Of a stretch of DNA of 8,752 bases, positions 1 to 6,884 are shown one piece after another (position 1 is the first letter of the stretch; every line of letters starts with the position of its first letter). Source of the DNA: Gammaproteobacteria bacterium (GTDB lineage Bacteria; Pseudomonadota; Gammaproteobacteria; UBA9339); contig JAHIYS010000243.1 in assembly GCA_018814965.1 (NCBI GenBank), forward strand, positions 1 through 8,752, written 5' to 3'. The notes beneath the pieces are model-generated. The model made no database searches, was not told where the DNA came from, and saw only the letters and a list, made by a program, of their open reading frames with translations. A program made the translations under genes and the position numbers.

Positions 1-133
1 CGTCATTGCGAGCGATAGCGAAGCAATCTAGAAAAGCTTGGGAGAATAGCACACAACTTAATACATTGGCCAAAGAGATTGCCAACTTATAGTTTTCTGG
101 ATTGCTTCGTCGCTTACGCTCCTCGCAATGACG
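1..133. repeat. Palindromic MITE-like repeat element with 31-35 bp inverted arms
   Basis: The left arm (1-31, starting CGTCATTGCGAGCG) is the imperfect reverse complement of the right arm (about 99-133, ending CTCGCAATGACG). The right arm carries a few extra bases in its middle. The core between the arms is about 67 bp and contains a further small hairpin, TTGGC (66-70) with GCCAA (81-85). The whole unit could therefore fold into one long stem. No coding capacity is visible. The same arm sequence recurs at 1537-1578 and 8731-8752, so it is a dispersed family. Repeats built on a GTCATTGCGAG core are known from many bacterial genomes, including intracellular ones. Because the window begins at the first base, a target-site duplication cannot be tested and the left boundary may lie further out. 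Confidence 0.85.
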
Positions 134-161
134 TTGTAAGTGGGCAATAACAAAATTTAAT

Positions 162-779
162 ATGACAAACAACATCATTATAAAAAATCTCGGTCTTTGT
201 GACTACCACCAAACTTGGCTGAAGATGCAAGAATTTACCTTAAACCGTAACTCATCCACCCCAGATGAGATTTGGCTTCTTGAGCATCCTCCAGTTTTTA
301 CCCAAGGGATGGCTGGCAAACCTGAGCATGTTTTAAATCCCAAAGAGATCCCTATAGTACAAACAGATCGTGGCGGTCAAGTAACCTATCATGGACCAGG
401 ACAATTGGTTTGTTATCTTTTGTTTGATTTACGCCGCTTAAAACTGGGGGTTAAAAAGTTTGTTTTTTTGCTTGAAAATACCGTAATTCAACTACTTGCT
501 GAATATAAAATAGAAGCATCTACCCGCAAAGATGCTCCTGGTGTTTATGTAAAACAGAAAAAGATTTGCTCAATTGGCTTACGAATTCGCCGCGGTTGCA
601 GTTATCACGGAATAGCCTTAAATATTAATAACGACTTAGAGCCATTTACTCGAATTAACCCCTGTGGATTTCTTGATCTATCGATGACCAAGATAAGTGA
701 TTTTGCATCGCCAACCATTGATGAAATAGGCAAGACCCTTTGCAAACTATTAGTCAAAAACCTAGCGCCATCAAAATAA
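162..779 (+). CDS. lipB: Octanoyl-[acyl-carrier-protein]:protein N-octanoyltransferase (lipoyl synthesis)
   Basis: LipB moves the octanoyl group from octanoyl-ACP onto a lysine of lipoyl domains (pyruvate and 2-oxoglutarate dehydrogenases, glycine cleavage H protein). LipA then inserts sulfur. It is cytosolic. The 205-residue protein is normal length for the family. It carries the conserved block RGGQVTYHGPGQLV (70-83), the catalytic lysine K134 in KKICSIG, the RRGCSYHG block (143-150) and the catalytic cysteine C168 in INPCGF. These correspond to K135 and C169 of the E. coli enzyme. The ATG at 162 gives the expected family N-terminus, but no good Shine-Dalgarno sequence precedes it and only 28 bp separate it from the repeat element. 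The promoter must therefore lie in or beyond that repeat. lipA is not next to it in this window. The gene converges with the 832-1260 gene; the 52 bp between them contain no convincing terminator. Confidence 0.95.
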   Translation: MTNNIIIKNLGLCDYHQTWLKMQEFTLNRNSSTPDEIWLLEHPPVFTQGMAGKPEHVLNPKEIPIVQTDRGGQVTYHGPGQLVCYLLFDLRRLKLGVKKFVFLLENTVIQLLAEYKIEASTRKDAPGVYVKQKKICSIGLRIRRGCSYHGIALNINNDLEPFTRINPCGFLDLSMTKISDFASPTIDEIGKTLCKLLVKNLAPSK

Positions 780-831
780 TCAAGAGTGCTCACCCAAATA
801 CGCCCATCCCAAATAATGAAATCATATCTTT

Positions 832-1260
832 TTACTCAGAGATCTCGCTAAAAAGCTCTTTTCCTTCCCCTTTCTTAAAATCTTCGAACGCCTCTACTAC
901 ATCCTCATTAGTTATAGCTTTCCTATTGTCGTCCTCATAAAATTTTATTAATCTTTTGGTATATTTTGACACGTTACAATCGGGATTTTTCAACGCCCTC
1001 ATACAACCAGCATTTTTTTGCGCACAATTAAAAATATATGAAACAACAATAAACATTTCCTGAAAATTTGGACGCCTTGCCGGTTCCGATAACATGTTAA
1101 ATTCTTCATTAGCTTCATCAACATTTCGATACATTCCCTCATAACCACAATACAGTTCTACCTCATCACACCTCAATGAATAAGCAGCTGCGCTTCCATT
1201 AAGCAAGCATACACACAACGAAAAAATAAAAGTTAATAAAAAAGTATGTTTTGTTTTCAT
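832..1260 (-). CDS. Exported orphan protein with five cysteines, function unknown
   Basis: This 142-residue protein is not one I recognise. Residues 1-26 look like a classical Sec signal peptide: a basic start (MKTKH), a hydrophobic stretch of about 15 residues, then small residues ending in SAAA before Y27. There is no proper lipobox, so a soluble periplasmic or secreted product is more likely than a lipoprotein. The mature part is charged and apparently helical. It contains five cysteines (C31, C38, C79, C86, C95), enough for two disulfides, which suits an oxidising compartment. The C-terminus is acidic. A ribosome binding site AGGA lies 6 nt before the ATG (forward strand 1267-1270), supporting the start and expression. 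Neighbours (lipB convergent, a GrpB stub upstream) give no functional clue. The short length, signal peptide and lack of recognisable family are compatible with a lineage-specific secreted factor, but that is inference. Confidence 0.7.
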   Translation of the reverse strand: MKTKHTFLLTFIFSLCVCLLNGSAAAYSLRCDEVELYCGYEGMYRNVDEANEEFNMLSEPARRPNFQEMFIVVSYIFNCAQKNAGCMRALKNPDCNVSKYTKRLIKFYEDDNRKAITNEDVVEAFEDFKKGEGKELFSEISE

Positions 1261-1326
1261 AAACCATCCTACCTAACCTATACGAATAAAGCATCTCTCT
1301 ACATTGGGCCACTACTTTTTATTATT

Positions 1327-1530
1327 CTAAGAATGTAACATAAGAAACTGAATTGGCAACTTAAGATTTAAAACAAAATGTGTTTTTGCTTTAAAATCCG
1401 GGGTATCAGCACTACCAATATGGGCAACAAAAGATATCTCTTCGTGCAAAACATCCTGTAATATTTTTTCTTCTTTTTTATAGAGTCTTTTCCAAGAACT
1501 CTTATGAGGGGAGATTTGGATTTTTCTCAT
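1327..1530 (-). pseudogene. N-terminal remnant of a GrpB/UPF0157-family protein
   Basis: The 67-residue frame matches the start of the GrpB (UPF0157, nucleotidyltransferase-fold) family. It has an opening of the type hydrophobic-x-P-x-x-x-x-W (W13), a Lys/Glu-rich helix, and then the hallmark HIGS (37-40) followed by a degraded version of the family's TAVPGLxAKP stretch (here ADTPDFKAK). Full-length members run to roughly 170 residues, so about two thirds are missing. The frame ends in a TAG after MLHS, and I find no continuation in the other two frames before the 832-1260 gene begins. The residues after KAK no longer resemble the family. The ATG has no Shine-Dalgarno sequence: the bases upstream are repeat sequence, which begins 7 bp away. 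I read this as a broken gene, probably not translated. A short expressed protein is possible but less likely. Confidence 0.6.
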
Positions 1531-1536
1531 ATTTAA

Positions 1537-1578
1537 GGATTGCCGCGTCGCTCGCTACGCTTGCTCCTCGCAATGACG
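1537..1578. repeat. Solo arm of the dispersed GTCATTGCGAG repeat
   Basis: These 42 bp match the right arm of the element at 1-133. They begin GGATTGC, continue with CGTCGCT and TACGCT-like blocks, and end CTCCTCGCAATGACG. No partner arm is present on the left side, where the GrpB remnant's start codon follows after 7 bp. This is therefore a solo arm or a half-deleted element. On the minus strand it lies downstream of the RND pump gene and directly upstream of the GrpB stub. Confidence 0.8.
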
Positions 1579-1597
1579 CAAATGGTTTCACTCCTAA

Positions 1598-1621
1598 ATT
1601 ACTACGCTCACTACGCGCAAT
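1598..1621. repeat. Degraded second arm of the same repeat family
   Basis: The segment starts ATTACTACGCTC and ends CGCGCAAT. It aligns with the ATTGC...TACGCTC...CGCAAT skeleton of the repeat arm, but with internal losses and substitutions. It sits 20 bp from the clearer copy at 1537-1578 and 7 bp beyond the RND pump stop codon. It may be a worn older copy. The similarity is short and could be partly coincidental. Confidence 0.4.
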
Positions 1622-1628
1622 AACTCTA

Positions 1629-4600
1629 TTAAATTATCTGAGATTTTTTTGTAGCAATATAAGTATAAATCGTTGGTACTATAAATAGAGTAAACATTGT
1701 ACCCACCACCATGCCTCCAATAATTACCCAGCCAATTTGGTGACGACTAACCGCACCAGCACCACTTGCAATTGCCAGCGGTACTGCACCTAAAACCATA
1801 GCTGCAGTTGTCATCAAAATTGGACGCAATCGAATAGTTGCTGAGGCGACAATAGCTTCTTCAATACTTTTCCCAGTTTCCTGCAGTTGGTTAGCAAACT
1901 CCACCATCAAAATACCATGCTTACTTATTAATCCCACCAAAGTTACCAAACCAATCTCCGAATATATATTCATCGTACTTCCAGTAATAAGCATAACAAG
2001 CAACGCACCAAAAATTGATAACGGGATACTAAATAAGACAATTAGCGGGTCTCGAAAACTTTCAAACTGCGCGGCAAGCACAAGAAAAATAAAAATAATA
2101 GCGAATAAAAACGTAGTTGCCATCTGGCCACCAGTCTGAAAATATAAGCGGGACTGCCCAGCATAATCAACTGTAACATTACTTGGAGCAATATTTTTTA
2201 TAGTGGTTTTGAAAAAATCTAACGCTTGTCCCAAAGTATATCCTGGGGACATACCAGCAGTAATTTCCATAGAACGAAGCTGTTGAAAATGGTTATAGCT
2301 TTCAGGCATTACTGTCTCACTCATAGTAACAATGTTATTCAACGGAATCAAAGCGCCGCTAACGGTACGCAAATAAATATTATCAAGATCGTCGGGCCTA
2401 TCACTTGATTCAGGGAAAAGCTGTGGTATTACATAATAACTTCTTCCTTCAATACTAAAATGCCAAACATTCGGTTGCCCGAGAATTAAATTTATAGCAT
2501 TTCCGATCTCGCTTGCCGTTACTCCAAGAGCTCCTGCTTTTTCACGATTAATGGTAATACCTAGTTGTGGTTGATCAAATTTTGGTTCAACACGAATATT
2601 ATACAAATGAGGATTTTTTTGTGCTGCTACGGAAATTTTCTGAGCAGTCTCGTTTAACTTGTCATAATTACCGAGAGTTTGTAATTCAATGACAATAGGA
2701 TCACCGTTACCAGCTCCAGGCAACCCTGAAGGATTAGTTGGAAAAGCAATGATTCCTGGAATAGCCCAAAGTTCAGGAAATAATTCTGATATTATTTTAT
2801 CTACACTACGCTTGCGCTCTGACCATGGCTTCAATGTCAAAATAGAGATTCCCAGATTCGGGTTCGGATGACCATTAACAATTAAATAATTTTGCGCCTC
2901 AGGAATCTTCTCAAAATATGGCTCTATCATCTTTGTATATTTCTGGGTGTAGTCAATGTTGGCCGACGTTGGTGCCATAATAGGAGCTACAACATATCCC
3001 TGATCCTCTGCCGGAGCTAATTCACTTGGGATAAAATAATAAAGCACCCCAGTAGCTATTAAAACAATAGGGACAATACTTAAAACTTTTTTACGATTAT
3101 CAAGAACCTTATGCAACCATAATTCATAACGTCGAATAACTTTATTAAAAAAATCTTCAGTCTTTTTAGCAAAACTTCCTTCAGTAACTTTATGCGGGAG
3201 CATTATTTTTGAACACATCATTGGCGACAAAGTAAGTGCGATAAATCCTGAAATAATTACTGCCCCAGCAAGAGTAAAAGCAAACTCTTTAAATAACGCA
3301 CCAACCAACCCAGTTAAAAATCCTATTGGGGCATAAACTGCAGCCAAAGTAAAAGTCATAGCAATAATAGCAAACTGAATCTCTCTTGCTCCCAACATCG
3401 ATGCTTCTAATGAGGTTTTTCCCTGGCTAATGTGTCGATGAATATTTTCCGTAACCACAATAGCATCATCTACCACCATACCAATCGCAAGCACCATAGA
3501 AAGAAAAGTGATTGTATTTAACGAATAGTCAAAATAACTCATGAAAATACATACGCCGATAAGAGATAACGGAATTGTAACCACCGGAATTAATAAAGTA
3601 CGCCAAGAACCTAAAAATAAAAACACCACCAAAATTACAAACAAAGTAGATTCTATAATAGTTTTTTTGACCTCTTTAATTGACTCAAAAATAAATTTAG
3701 AACTATCCCACATTATTTCCGAATGAATTGTTTGTGGCAAAGCTTCAACTAACTTTGGAAATATTTCTTGGACCTCTTTCGTAATGTTTATTGGGTTAGC
3801 TACCGACGAAGGAGTAATAGCTAGAACTGTTCCTGGCTTACCATTAATCCAAACCGAAAGATCTGCATATTCCGATCCCAATTCAGCCTTACCAACATCT
3901 TTAATTCTTGTTAACTGTCCATTATCTTGACGCAACACTAGATTATTAAATTGCTCTGCAGTACTGGCTTCACTAAACGTTTTTACAGTTAATTCTTGAA
4001 GAGCCGTTTTTAATTGCCCCCCTGGTGCCTGCAGATTTTGCGTATCAAGAGCAACACTAATATCTGATGGAGTAATGTTATGCGCAGCCATTAAATTCTG
4101 ATCTAACCAGATACGCATCGCATAGGTTGGTCCCATAACTACCGCAGAACCAACTCCAGGCAAGGTTTGTAATTGCGGTTGAATAATACGATTAAGGTAA
4201 TCAGTAATCTCCTCTATCGGGAGAACTTCACTAAAAAAGGAAATATACATGCTAGGACTAGCATTAGGATCATTTTTTGATATTACCGGATCATCAATTT
4301 CTTTTGGCAACAACTTACGCACTGAACTTACTTTAGCATTGACATCAGAAACTGCCACATTAATATCATATCCCAACTGAAAATTGACGGTAACAGTACT
4401 TGAACCAGTAGCGCTACTCGATGTCATATAATCTATGCCATCGATACCACCCAAAGCATTTTCAATTGGAGTAGTAACAAATCCCTCCATAAGAGCAGCA
4501 TCAGCACCAGCATAAGTGGTATTGATACTAATAACCGATGCATCTATTTTGGGATATAATCTTACTTGTAAATTAAAATAAGAGCGTAAGCCAACCAAGA

Positions 4601-4664
4601 GGATAACTAAACTTAATACCGTAGCAAATACCGGTCTACGAATAAAAATATCTGTGAAAGACAT
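1629..4664 (-). CDS. RND multidrug efflux permease, HAE1 (AcrB-like) family
   Basis: This is an inner-membrane proton-driven pump that, as a trimer with a periplasmic adaptor and TolC, expels drugs, detergents or lipids across both membranes. The 1011 residues are close to the usual length of about 1030. The first transmembrane helix opens with FIRRPVFATVLS. The proton-relay aspartates D399 and D400 lie in GMVVDDAIVVTEN (TM4), and the relay lysine K915 in GLISKHGILMVEF (TM10). A conserved arginine-rich turn RLRPILMT follows (945-952). Two large periplasmic loops (about 30-335 and 545-845) carry porter and docking segments, including an AMRIWLD motif (182-188). The frame is intact. Start: ATG at 4664 with AGGA 4 nt upstream (4669-4672). 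tolC lies upstream on the same strand, 207 bp away. No adaptor gene is adjacent, which is unusual because adaptor and pump are normally neighbours. Substrates cannot be read from the sequence. Confidence 0.93.
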   Translation of the reverse strand: MSFTDIFIRRPVFATVLSLVILLVGLRSYFNLQVRLYPKIDASVISINTTYAGADAALMEGFVTTPIENALGGIDGIDYMTSSSATGSSTVTVNFQLGYDINVAVSDVNAKVSSVRKLLPKEIDDPVISKNDPNASPSMYISFFSEVLPIEEITDYLNRIIQPQLQTLPGVGSAVVMGPTYAMRIWLDQNLMAAHNITPSDISVALDTQNLQAPGGQLKTALQELTVKTFSEASTAEQFNNLVLRQDNGQLTRIKDVGKAELGSEYADLSVWINGKPGTVLAITPSSVANPINITKEVQEIFPKLVEALPQTIHSEIMWDSSKFIFESIKEVKKTIIESTLFVILVVFLFLGSWRTLLIPVVTIPLSLIGVCIFMSYFDYSLNTITFLSMVLAIGMVVDDAIVVTENIHRHISQGKTSLEASMLGAREIQFAIIAMTFTLAAVYAPIGFLTGLVGALFKEFAFTLAGAVIISGFIALTLSPMMCSKIMLPHKVTEGSFAKKTEDFFNKVIRRYELWLHKVLDNRKKVLSIVPIVLIATGVLYYFIPSELAPAEDQGYVVAPIMAPTSANIDYTQKYTKMIEPYFEKIPEAQNYLIVNGHPNPNLGISILTLKPWSERKRSVDKIISELFPELWAIPGIIAFPTNPSGLPGAGNGDPIVIELQTLGNYDKLNETAQKISVAAQKNPHLYNIRVEPKFDQPQLGITINREKAGALGVTASEIGNAINLILGQPNVWHFSIEGRSYYVIPQLFPESSDRPDDLDNIYLRTVSGALIPLNNIVTMSETVMPESYNHFQQLRSMEITAGMSPGYTLGQALDFFKTTIKNIAPSNVTVDYAGQSRLYFQTGGQMATTFLFAIIFIFLVLAAQFESFRDPLIVLFSIPLSIFGALLVMLITGSTMNIYSEIGLVTLVGLISKHGILMVEFANQLQETGKSIEEAIVASATIRLRPILMTTAAMVLGAVPLAIASGAGAVSRHQIGWVIIGGMVVGTMFTLFIVPTIYTYIATKKSQII

Positions 4665-4832
4665 ATAATCCTAAGTCCAATAGTTAGAATCTACCACATG
4701 CAAAACAATTACCACTTAGCTTTGCCACACACACAAACTAAACCCACTATTACCAGCTCATAATTCTCACATCTCAAAGAATTTTATAAAAGAAATAATG
4801 ACGTATCTACCAAATACTTTCGCTAAATCTTC

Positions 4833-4849
4833 TTTCGTTATAACCGAAA
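4833..4849. repeat. Short inverted repeat in the tolC-pump gap, possible operator
   Basis: TTTCGTTATAACCGAAA is a near-perfect palindrome with one unpaired base. It lies 22 bp past the tolC stop and about 170 bp before the pump start. The arms are AT-rich and no T-tract follows in the direction of tolC transcription, so it is a poor intrinsic terminator. It could be a regulator site or chance. The rest of the 207-bp gap (4665-4871) holds no gene or convincing promoter that I can identify. Confidence 0.25.
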
Positions 4850-4871
4850 TAAATTTAATTTCATTTAATAA

Positions 4872-6563
4872 TTAATTAGCATTAATAGAGGTAGTTTGTT
4901 CAACCTCCCCTGCATCAAGAACAACTATTTTTGAGTTATCTGCATTATTAACTATATTAGCAACTTTAGACTGCTCAACCACCACATTAGAAACAGATTG
5001 GACAGGCTGGGCAACTAAACTATTTGCAGCAGCTGAAACTGACTCAGCAACCTTAGGTTGCTCCACTACATTATCTGCGGCTTGAACAGGACTAGAAACC
5101 TTAGGTTGTTCAACCGTCTTTGGTTTATTGCCTACATTTTTAGTAATCTTTTTAGAACCAGGTGCTTTAGCTTTATTTTTTGAAACGGTTTTTACAACTT
5201 GCGTGGTTACAGCAACTTTTTTTGTTGTCTGCGGTTTCTTTTCAAGCCAAGAATTAATCTGCTCTAAATCGTTAACTGTTAATATGCCAGTCAATGCTTT
5301 GAGCTCCAAAATCTGCTTAATATATGCATATTCATCATGCGCAAAACTACTTTGAGCATCGTATAGATTAGCCTGTGCAATTAAAACATCTGCCATAGTT
5401 TTTGTACCAACAGAATAGTTAGCTTCCGTAGCACGCAGTGCACTTTTAGCGGCTGTAATCGCCTGGAGATCCGCTTTAATTTGACTAATATTAGATAAAA
5501 TACCAAGATAGGTTTGCCTGGTTTGGCTTACAGCAGAACGGCTAGCTTTTTCTTGATCAGCAAGTTTCCCTTGATACTGGTAATCAGCTTGTCTGGCAGC
5601 TGCTACCACACCACCCCCCTGAAATATTGGCACCGAAAGAGTTAAATTAGCGGATGCTGTTTTAGTACGCTGAGATGGGCTTGCGCCAACACCGTTATTA
5701 TATCCATATTGATAGTCACCACCTGCGCTTAAGGTAGGCATATGACCAGCGTTTTGTACTTTTATATTTTCTCGTGCATATATAGCAGCATAACGAGCAG
5801 CTATAAGCTCAAAATTCTGTTGTTTTGCTGCTGTTACCCACTGATCAATATTTGTAGGATTTGGCGAAAGCAATGGAAAATTAGGCTTTACTGGATCAAG
5901 ATCATTATAACGAACTCCAGTAATCTCATTTAATTTTTCGAATTGATTATTAAGATCATCAGTTGCAGCGAGCTCTTTAGACACCGCTTGATAATACCCA
6001 GTGCGTGCATTTTCAAAATCGACCACAGCGATTAAGCCCACTTCGTATTTACGCTTGGCTTGAATAAACAAACGCTCTGTCTCTGCTTTCTTGCTCTTAG
6101 TATAAGATAATACATCTTTGGCTTCTAAAACATTAAAATATGCTTGTGCGACACGTTGCAATAAGTTTTCTTCCGCAGCAAGAAAAGTTGCATGAGCTTG
6201 CTTTGCTAAAGCCTGAGCCCCCCAAACTCTTGCCCAATTACCAAAATTGAAGATAGATTGTGTCAATTTGAGAGAATACCCAGAACCATTATTATAATAA
6301 TGACCGTTGGAATCGGCCACACCAACAGACTCACTCTCGTTTCTAGTTCTAGTAATATTCCCACTAGCTGTCAATTCTGGCAAAAGATGAGCTCTACTCA
6401 TAGCTACATTTTCTTTATCTACAAGCCACTGAGCCCTTGCAGCTTTAAATGTAGGATCATTTGCCAATCCCTTTCTGTAGACATCCATTAAGTCGGCTGC
6501 AGCCGCATTAGCGGTAAGCCCACATAATATTGCTGCAAGAAAAATAAACTTGCATAACTTCAT
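4872..6563 (-). CDS. tolC: TolC-family outer membrane efflux channel with a long C-terminal tail
   Basis: TolC is the trimeric outer-membrane exit duct used by RND pumps and type I secretion systems. Residues 1-23 form a signal peptide (hydrophobic core, then TANAAAA before D24). The mature start DLMDVYRKGLANDPTF matches the TolC N-terminus. Two outer-membrane efflux repeats follow (about 24-215 and 238-430), with the family turn HLLPELTASG (59-68) in repeat 1 and YSVGTKTMADVL (383-394) in repeat 2. At the periplasmic gate, the aspartate equivalent to E. coli D371 is kept (D392), while the one equivalent to D374 appears to be Ile395. Beyond about residue 430 there is an extra tail: a lysine-rich stretch (442-482, 13 Lys and no acidic residue), then an Ala/Val/Gln-rich stretch with VEQPKV-type repeats at 484, 500 and 529. 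At 563 residues the protein is about 70 longer than E. coli TolC. A strong ribosome binding site (AAAGGAG) supports the start. Confidence 0.93.
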   Translation of the reverse strand: MKLCKFIFLAAILCGLTANAAAADLMDVYRKGLANDPTFKAARAQWLVDKENVAMSRAHLLPELTASGNITRTRNESESVGVADSNGHYYNNGSGYSLKLTQSIFNFGNWARVWGAQALAKQAHATFLAAEENLLQRVAQAYFNVLEAKDVLSYTKSKKAETERLFIQAKRKYEVGLIAVVDFENARTGYYQAVSKELAATDDLNNQFEKLNEITGVRYNDLDPVKPNFPLLSPNPTNIDQWVTAAKQQNFELIAARYAAIYARENIKVQNAGHMPTLSAGGDYQYGYNNGVGASPSQRTKTASANLTLSVPIFQGGGVVAAARQADYQYQGKLADQEKASRSAVSQTRQTYLGILSNISQIKADLQAITAAKSALRATEANYSVGTKTMADVLIAQANLYDAQSSFAHDEYAYIKQILELKALTGILTVNDLEQINSWLEKKPQTTKKVAVTTQVVKTVSKNKAKAPGSKKITKNVGNKPKTVEQPKVSSPVQAADNVVEQPKVAESVSAAANSLVAQPVQSVSNVVVEQSKVANIVNNADNSKIVVLDAGEVEQTTSINAN

Positions 6564-6570
6564 AACCTTG

Positions 6571-6577
6571 CTCCTTT
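6571..6577 (-). promoter_or_regulatory. Strong Shine-Dalgarno site of tolC
   Basis: Read on the minus strand this is AAAGGAG, 7 nt before the tolC ATG. It is the best ribosome binding site in the window. It fixes the tolC start and suggests efficient translation compared with its neighbours. Confidence 0.8.
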
Positions 6578-6608
6578 AAAAAGTAATATAAGATTAATAC
6601 TTTTGGCG

Positions 6609-6614
6609 ATTATA
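6609..6614 (-). promoter_or_regulatory. Candidate -10 element of the tolC promoter
   Basis: TATAAT on the minus strand, about 45 nt upstream of the tolC start codon. No good -35 hexamer lies 16-18 bp upstream. A TG dinucleotide sits one base too far out to make a proper extended -10. It falls just past the 3' end of the beta-barrel remnant, so tolC probably has its own promoter and is not co-transcribed with the antiporter gene. Confidence 0.4.
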
Positions 6615-6633
6615 AGCAAACAGATGCATGGGT

Positions 6634-6808
6634 TTATTTGGAATATCTGGCACCAAAACCAGGACTTAATCCAAAATAAATTCTTTTGTTTTCAAGGAAT
6701 TGCCGTTATAACTATAATTTAAGACGCCTTCCAATGATAATGATAATAAAGGCTTTATCCTAAACTTAATATATACATCAATAATAAAGCAGAATTAGAA
6801 AAACCATG
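6634..6808 (-). pseudogene. Decayed 3' end of an outer-membrane beta-barrel protein gene
   Basis: The 321-bp gap between the antiporter and tolC contains minus-strand pieces that read like the last strands of a beta-barrel protein, split over different frames. One frame gives a run of about 35 codons (6777 down to about 6682) that includes DVYIKFRIKPLLSLSLEG and a following NYSYNGNS, with alternating polar and hydrophobic residues. It ends in a stop at once. A second frame then gives YFGLSPGFGARYSK and stops at 6634-6636, the kind of G-x-x-Y ending typical of barrel C-termini, although the usual final Phe is missing. Upstream, a third frame gives HGFSNSAL (6785-6808), while the first frame has a stop there (6795-6797). 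At least one frameshift is needed, probably two. No start codon or 5' portion is present. I see nothing recognisable in the remainder, 6809-6884. Confidence 0.5.
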
Positions 6809-6884
6809 ATATTCTAAAACCACGACCTAACATGGATATAAAATTTCATATTTTTAGATCGCTATAGTCTTAAATAATAGCTCT

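Noticed and set aside
1..133. CRISPR or riboswitch interpretation of the repeat element
   Set aside because: There are no regularly spaced direct repeats and no conserved aptamer pattern. The arms are inverted and recur as dispersed copies.
157..162. TTGTAA-17-TTAATA promoter-like pair just before lipB
   Set aside because: The -10 hexamer would overlap the lipB ATG, so transcription would begin inside the gene; it cannot drive the full protein.
740..940. 66-residue plus-strand frame overlapping the end of lipB and the opposite-strand 832-1260 gene
   Set aside because: Serine-rich low-complexity translation, no ribosome binding site, and most of it is antisense to a gene with better evidence. 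It is a shadow frame.
4709..4768. Minus-strand stretch reading ELVIVGLVCVCGKAKW before a stop, vaguely like the C-terminal end of an RND adaptor, in the place where an adaptor gene would be expected
   Set aside because: Only about 16 residues, no preceding adaptor-like sequence in any frame, and no characteristic motif. It cannot be told from chance.
4768..4871. Open frame of about 34 codons continuing in frame after the tolC stop codon (possible read-through product)
   Set aside because: Stretches this long without a stop are common by chance, and there is no start codon, motif or read-through signal.
5128..5355. 75-residue plus-strand frame with hydrophobic segments inside tolC
   Set aside because: It is the antisense of the TolC lysine-rich tail: lysine codons read in reverse give Phe/Leu, producing an artificial membrane-like protein.
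6733..6748. GATAATGATAAT tandem, resembling the first two hexamers of a Fur (iron) box upstream of tolC
   Set aside because: The third hexamer does not match. On the minus strand the same bases encode the Leu-Ser-Leu-Ser alternation of the beta-barrel remnant, which explains the pattern without a regulator site.
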